A DNA stretch of 64,000 bases from contig CAVWIS010000012.1 of the NCBI GenBank assembly GCA_963755055.1, positions 248,001 to 312,000 of the forward strand, written 5' to 3'. The translations under genes were made by a program, and so were the position numbers. Source of the DNA: AP-16 sp963755055. GTDB lineage: Bacteria > Pseudomonadota > Alphaproteobacteria > Rhizobiales > Xanthobacteraceae. Positions 46,929 to 54,207 of the stretch are shown here, piece by piece. Each line of letters starts with the position of its first letter. Positions within the stretch are counted from its first letter, which is position 1. The notes under the pieces are model-generated. The model saw only the letters and a program-made list of their open reading frames with translations. It did no database searches and was not told the DNA's origin.

Positions 46929-47711
46929 CTAGAATGCCTGCGCCCGCGCGGACAGGCCGGCGTCGATGGTGACGATGGAGCCGCTGGTATAGGCCGAGCG
47001 CTCCGACGCCATGAAGGCGATGGCCGCGCCGATCTCCTCCGGGCTGGCGCCGCGGCCGAACGGCAGCGGCTTGACCAGGTCCTTCCAGTTCTCGGCATCT
47101 CCGGTGCGGTCTTGCGCCTTCTTGCGCATCAGGCCGACCAGGCGCTCGGTCATCACCGGCCCGGGGCTGATGGCGAGCACGCGGATGCCGTCGCGGGCGC
47201 TGACGCTGCCGAGCGACTGGGTGAAGGCGGCGAGCGAGGCGTTGCCGGTGACGCCGCAGATGTATTCGGGATCGTGGGTGTCGGCGGCGTTGCCGATGAC
47301 ATTGACGATGACGCCGGCGCGGCGCGCCTTCATCAGCGCGTAGAAGGCGCGGCACATGTTGACGTAGCCGAAGACTTTCAGATCCCAGGCGGCGCGCCAC
47401 TTGGCCTCGTCGACGTCGATGAGCGTGCCGCCCGGAATGGCGCCGGCATTGTTCACCAGGATGTCGATGGCGGGAAAATTTTTTGCCAGATCGTTCACGT
47501 TGCGGCTGTCGGCGAGATCCGCCGCCACGGTGTCGACCCGCACATTGGCCTTCTGCACGATGGCGGATTTCGCCGCCTCGAGATTCTCCGCGCTGCGCGA
47601 CACCAGGATCACGTTGCAGCCTTCGCCGGCAAGAATTTCTGCGGTGGCGCGGCCGATGCCCTTCGAGCCGCCGGTGATCAAGGCGGTCTTTCCGGCAAGT
47701 TTCAGATCCAT
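46929..47711 (-). CDS. SDR-family protein with altered catalytic motif
   Basis: A 260-residue SDR. The cofactor loop TGGSKGIGRATAEIL, DILVNNAGAIPGG and C-terminal GSIVTIDAGLSARAQ are normal. The active-site strand reads VNVIGNAAD and the usual Tyr-x3-Lys is replaced by YICGVTGNASLAAF, with Asn where Lys would be. From memory, a subfamily with this change is widespread in proteobacteria; its reaction may differ from classical SDRs. It is upstream of the hydrolase gene with a 28-base gap. Confidence 0.88.
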   Translation of the reverse strand: MDLKLAGKTALITGGSKGIGRATAEILAGEGCNVILVSRSAENLEAAKSAIVQKANVRVDTVAADLADSRNVNDLAKNFPAIDILVNNAGAIPGGTLIDVDEAKWRAAWDLKVFGYVNMCRAFYALMKARRAGVIVNVIGNAADTHDPEYICGVTGNASLAAFTQSLGSVSARDGIRVLAISPGPVMTERLVGLMRKKAQDRTGDAENWKDLVKPLPFGRGASPEEIGAAIAFMASERSAYTSGSIVTIDAGLSARAQAF

Positions 47712-47780
47712 CCTGGTCTCCCGCTTTTTGCGAGGCGGACTATCGCCGCCCGGGAGAAGTTCGGCAACACCCTGAAAAAA

Positions 47781-48665
47781 TCAGTCCGCAAACATCCGGC
47801 GGATGCCTTCGCGATGGTCCACCCGGGGAGAAAATCCGAAGTCGCGGACGGCCGGCGCGATGTCGACCGGCCCGCGCGCAACCTTGGGCAGCGTTGTGTC
47901 GATCTCGATCCGCACCGGATGGCCGGCGGCCGCGCAGGCCGCGGCCATGTCGGCCGGCGCCACCTTGTCGGGATGCGACACGTAGTAGATGAGCTGCGTG
48001 CGGCGGGTCGACAGGCACGCCGCCACGGCGGCATCCGCCGCGTCGTCGATGTAGACCAACGGCCAGTCGGTCGCCGGCTCGACGCGGGCGGGCCTGCCGG
48101 CCCGCGCCGCCTTCACCACGTCGCCGGTGACCGACTGGGTCTCCCGGCCGGGGCCGTAGATGCTGGTGAAGCGCAGCGAGCAGAGGTCGAGCGGCACTTT
48201 TCGCCACAGGCCGCGCAGCACCATGTCCATGGCCGCCTTCGAGCATCCGTAGGTCGAGGTCGGCCGCAGCGGATAATCGTCGCCGACCGGCTGGTCCTCG
48301 TAATAGTCGCCGAGCGCCGAGACCGACGAGCAATAGACGAAAGTCTTCGCGCCGCCATCGAGCGCGGCCTGCAGCAGGTTGAGGCTGCCGGCGACGTTGA
48401 TGGCAATCACCCGGGCCGGCTGGTCGGACAGCACCATCGGGCCAGACGCCCCGCCCGCGTGCAGGATGTGGGTGATTTTTTCCCGGTCGATCAGCGCCCG
48501 CAGCCGGTCCGCGTCGGAGAGATCGTCGATCACGTGCGGGGCGGAAACCACCGCGGGCCGCGGGTCGAGGCCGACCGCGCGATGGCCGGCGGCGAGGAGC
48601 CGCGCCAGCACTGCCCGGCCGAGAAATCCGCTGGCGCCGGTCACCAGCACGACGTCAGAAGCCAT
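47781..48665 (-). CDS. NAD-dependent epimerase/dehydratase (extended SDR)
   Basis: A 294-residue extended SDR. It carries VVLVTGASGFLGRAVLARL, an Asp-containing VIDDLSD, the active-site Ser in YCSSVSALGD and YGCSKAAMD (Tyr-x3-Lys). SLRFTSIYGPG and WPLVYIDDAADA are typical of UDP-sugar epimerase relatives and uronate dehydrogenases. The start at 48665 follows GGGGGA; an ATG five codons upstream is an alternative. It lies 69 bases upstream of the SDR gene in the same direction. Confidence 0.87.
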   Translation of the reverse strand: MASDVVLVTGASGFLGRAVLARLLAAGHRAVGLDPRPAVVSAPHVIDDLSDADRLRALIDREKITHILHAGGASGPMVLSDQPARVIAINVAGSLNLLQAALDGGAKTFVYCSSVSALGDYYEDQPVGDDYPLRPTSTYGCSKAAMDMVLRGLWRKVPLDLCSLRFTSIYGPGRETQSVTGDVVKAARAGRPARVEPATDWPLVYIDDAADAAVAACLSTRRTQLIYYVSHPDKVAPADMAAACAAAGHPVRIEIDTTLPKVARGPVDIAPAVRDFGFSPRVDHREGIRRMFAD

Positions 48666-48787
48666 TGTTGTTTCCCCCATCCCCGCGCACGCGGCGCCTT
48701 GATAGACCATGTACGGCGGGACAGGGCTTCCTGTCCGGCTGATTTGCGTCGATAGTCGGTCCAATCGCCATCGGGAGCACGCAAAAA

Positions 48788-49723
48788 ATGTCGCTGCGGA
48801 TCGGATACCTGCTGCCGACACGGGAGCAGATCATGGCGGGGCGGCCCGAGGCCTCCCTCCTGCTGGATCTCGCCGGGCGCGCCGAGCGCCTGGGCTTCGA
48901 TTCCATCTGGGTGGGCGACTCGCTGACGGCGCGGCCGCGCCACGAGCCGTTCACCCTGCTCGCCGCGGTGGCCGCCCGCCTGCCGCGGGTCGAGATCGGC
49001 ACCGCGGTGCTGCTGCCGGCGCTGCGCAACCCGGTGCTGCTGGCGCATCAGGTGGCGACCCTCGACCAGATCGCCGAAGGACGGCTGATCCTCGGCGTCG
49101 GCATCGCCGCCGACGTGCCCAACATCCGCGCGGAATTTGCCGCAGCCGGCGTGCCGTTCGACAAGCGCGTCGGCCGCATGATGGAAGGACTTCGGCTCGC
49201 CCGCGCGCTGTGGAGCGGACAGCCGGTCGACTGGGACGGACGCTGGAAGGTCGAGCGCGGCGTGATCGGCCCGGTGCCGCACCGTCCGGGCGGCCCGCCG
49301 CTGTGGATCGGCGGATCGCTGCCGGCAAGCATCGAGCGCGCCGGGCGCCACTTCGACGGCTGGATGCCGATCACGCCGGACGCCGCGCAATGGACGCGCC
49401 AGTGGGAGGAAATTCTGGCGATCGCCCGCGCGGCGGGCCGCGATCCGACGGCGATCACCGGCTCGATGTATCTGACCTGCGTGGTCGACGACGACGCGGG
49501 CCAGGCGAATGCCCGGCTCGACGCGTTTCTCGAGCGCTACTACGGCCAGCCCGCCGCGGTCCTGCGCAAGCGCCAGGCCGCCTATGCGGGACCGGCCGCG
49601 GGCATCGCCGAATGGCTCAAGGGCTACATCAATGCAGGCGCCAGCCATCTGGTGCTGCGTTTCGCCGGCGACCACGAAAAGCATCTCGATATCGTGGCGG
49701 GACTGCGCAGCGAGCTCGGTTGA
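48788..49723 (+). CDS. LLM-class flavin-dependent oxidoreductase
   Basis: A 311-residue luciferase-like monooxygenase. RIGYLLPTREQIMAG opens the barrel; LGFDSIWVGDSLTARPRHEPFTLLAAVAA, GTAVLLPALRNPVLLAHQVATLDQIAEGRLILGVG and PPLWIGGSLPASIERAGRHFDGWMP are the conserved FMN or F420-binding segments in the family order. It stands alone, divergent from the epimerase gene and convergent with the COX15-like gene. The substrate is unknown. Confidence 0.9.
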   Translation: MSLRIGYLLPTREQIMAGRPEASLLLDLAGRAERLGFDSIWVGDSLTARPRHEPFTLLAAVAARLPRVEIGTAVLLPALRNPVLLAHQVATLDQIAEGRLILGVGIAADVPNIRAEFAAAGVPFDKRVGRMMEGLRLARALWSGQPVDWDGRWKVERGVIGPVPHRPGGPPLWIGGSLPASIERAGRHFDGWMPITPDAAQWTRQWEEILAIARAAGRDPTAITGSMYLTCVVDDDAGQANARLDAFLERYYGQPAAVLRKRQAAYAGPAAGIAEWLKGYINAGASHLVLRFAGDHEKHLDIVAGLRSELG

Positions 49724-49742
49724 GCGATTTGTGCCTGCCGAA

Positions 49743-50879
49743 TCAGGCGACGCGCAGCTGAGGCGCGGCCGCTGCGGCCGGGCGCGGAGTGTCGCGCGCC
49801 TCGGGGATCAGCGCCCCCGCGAGGACCAGAACTGCGACGACCTGGTGGACGACTGACAGCGCCACCGGCTCGGCCAGCATCACGGTAGCGGCGCCCAGCG
49901 CACCCGCGACCGTGAGCAGAACAAACAGCAGCGCGCTGCGTTGACAGCGGCGTCCGCGCCCCCAGGCAGCCAGCAGGGCGACGAACGATGCAATCCACAG
50001 CGCGAAAGCAAGCACGCGGTGGCAGGCCTGGATCAGATAGCCGTTCTCGAAAAAATTGTGCCACGCCGGCGCAAAGGCGAACAGGCGGTCCGGTCCCGGC
50101 AAAAATCCGTCGGCATAGAACGGGAAGCTGCGCCACAGCACGCCGGCGTCCATCGCCTCGAGGAGCGCGCCGAACGCGATATCGAGCGCGATCGCGACGG
50201 CCCAGGCGGCGCGCGCCGGGACGGAGCCACCACGACCCGGCGACACCACGGCGGCGACCAGCATGGCGAGCGCCACGCTGGCAAACATCACGTCGAGCGC
50301 ATGGCGATGCTGGCCGAGATTGATGGTGGCGAACAGGCCGGCGTGATCGGAAAACCAGCGCAGCACCAGGTAGGCCAGGGCGAACGCGCCGGCACCGAGC
50401 AGCGCCAAAATGTCGGCGCGGCCCCCGCGCGCGATGGCGCGGCGCAGGGCAAGAGTTGCAAGCGGTACCAGCAGCGCGCCGAGCAGGACGAGGCTCGCGA
50501 CCCGCCCCCATTCCCAGAAGTACAGCATCTGATAGACGGTGAGCGATTCCATGCCGCCTACCTGGTAGCCGCCGCACAGCGCGTAGAGCGGGCTCTGCTG
50601 ATGGATGGCGAAGGCCTGCTGCCACGCGGCCCGCCCGAGCGGCGGAACGAGATCGACCTCCGGGATGTAGAGGAAGAGCGGCCCGCGGGTGAAACGGTTG
50701 CCGCCGCCGAGGACAAAGGCCGCAAGCCCGGAGAGAGCCGCCACCGCCAGCAGCGCGCGCCGATGGCCGTCCAGACGATCGAGGAGGGCGCGAAAAATCT
50801 CCGCCAGCCGGCGCGCGACCGCCGGGGGCGAACCAACCGCTCCCGGCAATGCTTCACGCCGCAGCAGCATCAGAGCCAT
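49743..50879 (-). CDS. COX15/CtaA-like membrane protein (heme A synthase relative)
   Basis: A 378-residue membrane protein with about eight hydrophobic segments. Several stretches match heme A synthase landmarks in order: GGGNRFTRGPL after helix 1, PPLGRAAWQQAFAIHQQSPLY, ESLTVYQMLYFWEWGRVA, WHNFFENGYLIQACHRVLAF and VHQVVAVLVLAG. These include His residues near the expected heme positions. The first 45 residues are a charged extension, and the sequence is divergent elsewhere, so the reaction may not be heme A synthesis. It starts 14 bases after the kelch gene, so the two form an operon, an unusual partner for ctaA. Confidence 0.7.
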   Translation of the reverse strand: MALMLLRREALPGAVGSPPAVARRLAEIFRALLDRLDGHRRALLAVAALSGLAAFVLGGGNRFTRGPLFLYIPEVDLVPPLGRAAWQQAFAIHQQSPLYALCGGYQVGGMESLTVYQMLYFWEWGRVASLVLLGALLVPLATLALRRAIARGGRADILALLGAGAFALAYLVLRWFSDHAGLFATINLGQHRHALDVMFASVALAMLVAAVVSPGRGGSVPARAAWAVAIALDIAFGALLEAMDAGVLWRSFPFYADGFLPGPDRLFAFAPAWHNFFENGYLIQACHRVLAFALWIASFVALLAAWGRGRRCQRSALLFVLLTVAGALGAATVMLAEPVALSVVHQVVAVLVLAGALIPEARDTPRPAAAAAPQLRVA

Positions 50880-50893
50880 GCGCGTGGTCCAGA

Positions 50894-51946
50894 TCAGTTC
50901 CCGACGGGAAAGACCTCGTGGGTCGCCATCTGGGAAAAAATCCCCGGCATGCCGTCCGACTGGAACGAGCCGCCGGCAGCGTGCAACTCGTTGCCGATGA
51001 AGGAGGCGACGCCGCCGTGCCGGGCGATCTGCATGTGCGGCAGGCTCCGCCAGGAGTTCGTCTTCGGATCGTAGGCCTCGAAGGCCCAGAAGGTGATCTT
51101 GCCGCGCGGCTCCTCGTACTCGCCGCCGATGACGTAGATCTGCCCGTTGTGCACGCCGCCGGTGACGTCGCCGCGCCGCGTCGGCGAGCGTCCCATGTAG
51201 CGCCAGATGTCGGTCTTCGGGTCGTACTCCTCGACGATGTCGGTGACGTCGCTCATGGTGACGAAGGAGGTGCCGATCCTGCCGTTGACCGCATAGATTT
51301 TCCCGTCGACCGCGGCGGCGAAGAAGTGATTGCGCCCGGTCGGCATCGGCGCGCGGGTGCGCCAGGTGTTGGTGGCCGGATCATATTCCTCGACCGTGCC
51401 GACCACGATCTGCGGCACGCCGACCCACAGCGGCTCGGTGCCGGGCTTGCCCGGGATGTTGGCATGCGCGCCGCCGATCACGAATATCTTTCCGTCGACC
51501 ACGACCGCCTGGGCCGACCCGCGTGGGGTGGGCATCGGCGGGAGCTCCTTCCAGCTGTCGGCGGCCGGATCGTAGACCAGCGCGTTGGCGATCGGCTGCC
51601 AGGCTTTCGTGCCGGGGCGCCCGACGAACCCGCCGAACACATAGATCTTTCCGCCGAGCGCCACCGCGGCGGCGTGATGCGCCGGGACCAGCATGCTTTT
51701 CTTCGGCGTCCAGGTCTCGGCGGCGGCATCGTAGGCGACCACGATGCCCTGGGCCTGCACGTTCGCCCCGTCGTAGCCGCCCATGACGTACCACGTCTTG
51801 TCGATGACCGCGCTGGTGATCTCGCCAAGCGGCTGCGGCAGGGGTTTTCCCATCTGCCACTTGGCCTGGGCCAGCGCCGGCGCCGCCTGCAGAGCAAACA
51901 TGCAGGCCGCGACTGCGCCGAGCACGCGTTGCGCCGACGTTGTCAT
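50894..51946 (-). CDS. Exported kelch-repeat beta-propeller protein
   Basis: A 350-residue protein. The ATG at 51946 follows GGAGGAGACGC and opens a signal peptide (LGAVAACMFALQAAPALA). Six kelch blades follow, each with a Gly-Gly pair and a spaced Tyr/Trp: WYVMGGYDG, IYVFGGFVG, IFVIGGAHA, IYAVNGRIG, IYVIGGEYE and LHAAGGSFQ. The third Gly-Gly (AVNG) is altered. Related to galactose-oxidase/neuraminate-mutarotase propellers; a binding role in the periplasm is likely. It is upstream of the COX15-like gene by 14 bases. Confidence 0.88.
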   Translation of the reverse strand: MTTSAQRVLGAVAACMFALQAAPALAQAKWQMGKPLPQPLGEITSAVIDKTWYVMGGYDGANVQAQGIVVAYDAAAETWTPKKSMLVPAHHAAAVALGGKIYVFGGFVGRPGTKAWQPIANALVYDPAADSWKELPPMPTPRGSAQAVVVDGKIFVIGGAHANIPGKPGTEPLWVGVPQIVVGTVEEYDPATNTWRTRAPMPTGRNHFFAAAVDGKIYAVNGRIGTSFVTMSDVTDIVEEYDPKTDIWRYMGRSPTRRGDVTGGVHNGQIYVIGGEYEEPRGKITFWAFEAYDPKTNSWRSLPHMQIARHGGVASFIGNELHAAGGSFQSDGMPGIFSQMATHEVFPVGN

Positions 51947-52093
51947 GCGTCTCCTCCGATGTTTTCCGGACCGCTCACCGAGGTGTACCGGTATTGCGGG
52001 CAGCATAGCGCAGCCCGGATGACGCGTCAGCGGAATCCGCTGGCGCGCTTCCCTACTGCCATTCGTATGGTGACGTGGAGTCGCCGCGGGCTC

Positions 52094-52238
52094 CACCTCT
52101 CCCCGCGTGCGGGGAGAGGTCGACCGCCGTAGCGCAGCGAAGGCGGTCGGGTGAGGGGGCGTCGCCGCACAACGTGCGCCGCGAATTGCCGCAAGAGCCC
52201 CTCATCCCGACCTTCTCCCCGCAAGCGGGGAGAAGGAG
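52094..52238. repeat. CTCTCCCCGC/CTTCTCCCCGC repeat element
   Basis: The left hairpin CCTCTCCCCGCGTGCGGGGA is followed by GCGGTCGGGTGAGGGGGCGT. Then come TTGCCGCAAGAGCCCCTCAT and the right hairpin CTTCTCCCCGCAAGCGGGGA. It lies in the 348-base gap between malic enzyme and the kelch gene. Same family as 20681-20815, 45700-45849 and 10172-10310. Confidence 0.8.
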
Positions 52239-52294
52239 AAGAGGGCGCCTCGGCCAATCTGACTGCTGTCTTCGATCGCGGCCTCGCCGACCGC

Positions 52295-53956
52295 TCAGGC
52301 GTAGTTGCGATACTCCGGCTCGTACATGTGCGAGCGCACATGCGCGGCGAGGTCGGCGGGCTCCGGTCCGACGGCGAGGCCCTGGTCGTAGGCCACCCGG
52401 GCAACGTCGGCGGCGATGCGGGCGGAAACCTCCCGGATGCGCGGCAGCGCCGGATAGAGGCTGCCCTGTGCCAGATCGGCCTCGGTGACCAGGTCGGCGA
52501 GCGCGAGCGCCGCGCTCATGAACATGCCGTCGGTGATGCGCCGGGCGCCGCTCGCGATCGCTCCGAGACCGACGCCGGGGAAGATGTAGGAATTGTTGCC
52601 TTGGCGGGGCACGAAGGTTCTTCCCTCCAGCACCACCGGATCGTAGGGGCTGCCGCAGGCGAACAGCGCGCGGCCCCCGGTGTGGCGGTACGCCTCCTCG
52701 GCGCTGCATTCCGCCTTCGAGGTCGGATTGGAAAGCGCGAACACGATCGGCCGCTCGTTGAGCTCCGCCATGGTCCCCAGCACGTCGGGCGTGAACGTGC
52801 CGCCGACCGCGGCGACGCCGATGATCGCGGTGGGCTTCAGGACGCGGATCGCCGCGAGGAAATCGTCGACCGGCGGGTGCTCGTGGGCGTAGGGCTGCTT
52901 GTGCTCGCCGAGCCCGTCGCGGCCCTTCACGACCAGGCCGCGGGAGTCCATCAGCCAGATGCGCTGCCGCGCCTCGGCCTCGGCGGTGCCCTGCGCCACC
53001 ATGGCGGAGACCGCGAGATCGGCAATGCCGGTGGCCGCCTCTCCGGCGCCGAGGAACAAGATCTTCTGGTCGGTGAGCTTGCCCTTGGTCACCCGCAGGG
53101 CGGAAAATATCCCGGCGAGCGCCACCGCGGCGGTTCCCTGGATGTCGTCGTTGAAGGTGCAGATGCGGTCGCGATAGCGACGCAGCAGACGGAAGGCGGA
53201 GTGGTTGGCGAAATCCTCGAACTGGATCACCACGCCGGGGAAGACGTCGACGGCGGCGCGGACGAACTCGTCGACCAGGTCGTCGAACGCGGCTCCGCTC
53301 AGCCGGCGCCGACGCAGGCCGACATAATACGGATCGTCGAGCAGCGCCTCGTTGTTGGTGCCGACATCGAGCATCACCGGCAGGCACAGGCTCGGATGCA
53401 CGCCGGCGCAGGCCGAGTAGAGCGACAGCTTGCCGACCGGAATGCCCATGCCGTTGGCGCCGAGGTCGCCGAGCCCGAGAATGCGCTCGCCGTCGGTCAC
53501 CACGATGAGCTTGGCCTCGTGCGGCCAGTTGGCCAGGATCTCGGCGACCCTCCCGCGATCGTTGGAGCTGATGAAGAGCCCGCGCGGACGCTGAAAAATG
53601 TCGCCGAAGCGCTGGCAGGCGAGCCCCACCGTCGGGGTGTAGATCAGCGGCTGGATCTCGTCGATGTTCTCGCACACCACGCGGAAGAACAGGGTCTCGT
53701 TGCGGTCGTGCAGCGCATTGAGCGCCACGTACTTGTCGAGATCGCTGGGAAGGCTGCGCAGATTGACCAGCACCCGCCTTGCCTGCTCGTCGATCGACAG
53801 CAGGTGGGCGGGCAACAGGCCACGCAGGCCGAGCGCGTCGCGCTCCCGCTCGGTGAAGGCGGTGCCCTTGTTGAGCAACGGGTCGCGCAGCAGCGCCGAG
53901 CCGCGCGGCAATTCCGGAACATTCGAGATCGCATCCGCCCTGGCGGCCATGGTCAT
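52295..53956 (-). CDS. NAD-dependent malic enzyme
   Basis: A 553-residue malic enzyme that oxidatively decarboxylates malate to pyruvate. Conserved parts in order: YTPTVGLACQRFGDIFQRPRGLF near residue 110, TDGERILGLGDLGANGMGIPVGKLSLY, metal/malate-binding FEDFANHSAF and CTFNDDIQGTAAVALAGI, the cofactor loop FLGAGEAATGIADL, and ALSNPTSKAECSAEEAY. Length and motifs match the large single-domain NAD type (MaeA/SfcA), not the phosphotransacetylase fusion type common in rhizobia. The ATG at 53956 follows GGGAGGG; a Met two codons later is possible. Confidence 0.93.
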   Translation of the reverse strand: MTMAARADAISNVPELPRGSALLRDPLLNKGTAFTERERDALGLRGLLPAHLLSIDEQARRVLVNLRSLPSDLDKYVALNALHDRNETLFFRVVCENIDEIQPLIYTPTVGLACQRFGDIFQRPRGLFISSNDRGRVAEILANWPHEAKLIVVTDGERILGLGDLGANGMGIPVGKLSLYSACAGVHPSLCLPVMLDVGTNNEALLDDPYYVGLRRRRLSGAAFDDLVDEFVRAAVDVFPGVVIQFEDFANHSAFRLLRRYRDRICTFNDDIQGTAAVALAGIFSALRVTKGKLTDQKILFLGAGEAATGIADLAVSAMVAQGTAEAEARQRIWLMDSRGLVVKGRDGLGEHKQPYAHEHPPVDDFLAAIRVLKPTAIIGVAAVGGTFTPDVLGTMAELNERPIVFALSNPTSKAECSAEEAYRHTGGRALFACGSPYDPVVLEGRTFVPRQGNNSYIFPGVGLGAIASGARRITDGMFMSAALALADLVTEADLAQGSLYPALPRIREVSARIAADVARVAYDQGLAVGPEPADLAAHVRSHMYEPEYRNYA

Positions 53957-54021
53957 CAAACCCTCCCTAGAGCACAGTCCGATCTGGATTGATCGCGGGG
54001 TGCCGAAGAACCGTTGAGTGG

Positions 54022-54067
54022 AGCACGTTCCTGCCGGCGAACCGGTATCCGCTTCGCCTGGACATGC
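54022..54067. repeat. GAACCGGTATCCGC-type palindrome upstream of malic enzyme
   Basis: The arms GCACGTTCC and GGACATGC enclose GGCGAACCGGTATCCGCTTC. Same family as 7701-7743 and 9224-9268. With the element at 54172-54207 it makes up much of the priA-malic enzyme gap (53957-54204). Confidence 0.65.
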
Positions 54068-54171
54068 CCTCGACGACTTCGCCACTGTGGCGCCTCCCGG
54101 GCGCGGGCGTATTGACCAAGATCAATCTGCGGGCACGAGGCCGATTGCGCGGCAGACCGGGGGCCTCGGGA

Positions 54172-54207
54172 GCATGTTCCTGTCGGCGAGGCGGTATCCG
54201 CTTGCTA
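54172..54207. repeat. Truncated GCGGTATCCGC-type element at the priA 3' end
   Basis: Only the left arm GCATGTTCC and the centre GGCGAGGCGGTATCCGCTTG are present; the right arm is replaced by the end of priA. The priA stop codon falls at the junction (54205-54207), so the element may have truncated or extended the gene slightly. Confidence 0.5.

Noticed and set aside
12805..54207. Repeats near 12805 and 54022-54207 as attachment sites of a 42-kb island
   Set aside because: They belong to different families, both of which also occur elsewhere in the window, and no integrase or tRNA is present. XerC next to priA is the ordinary chromosomal enzyme.
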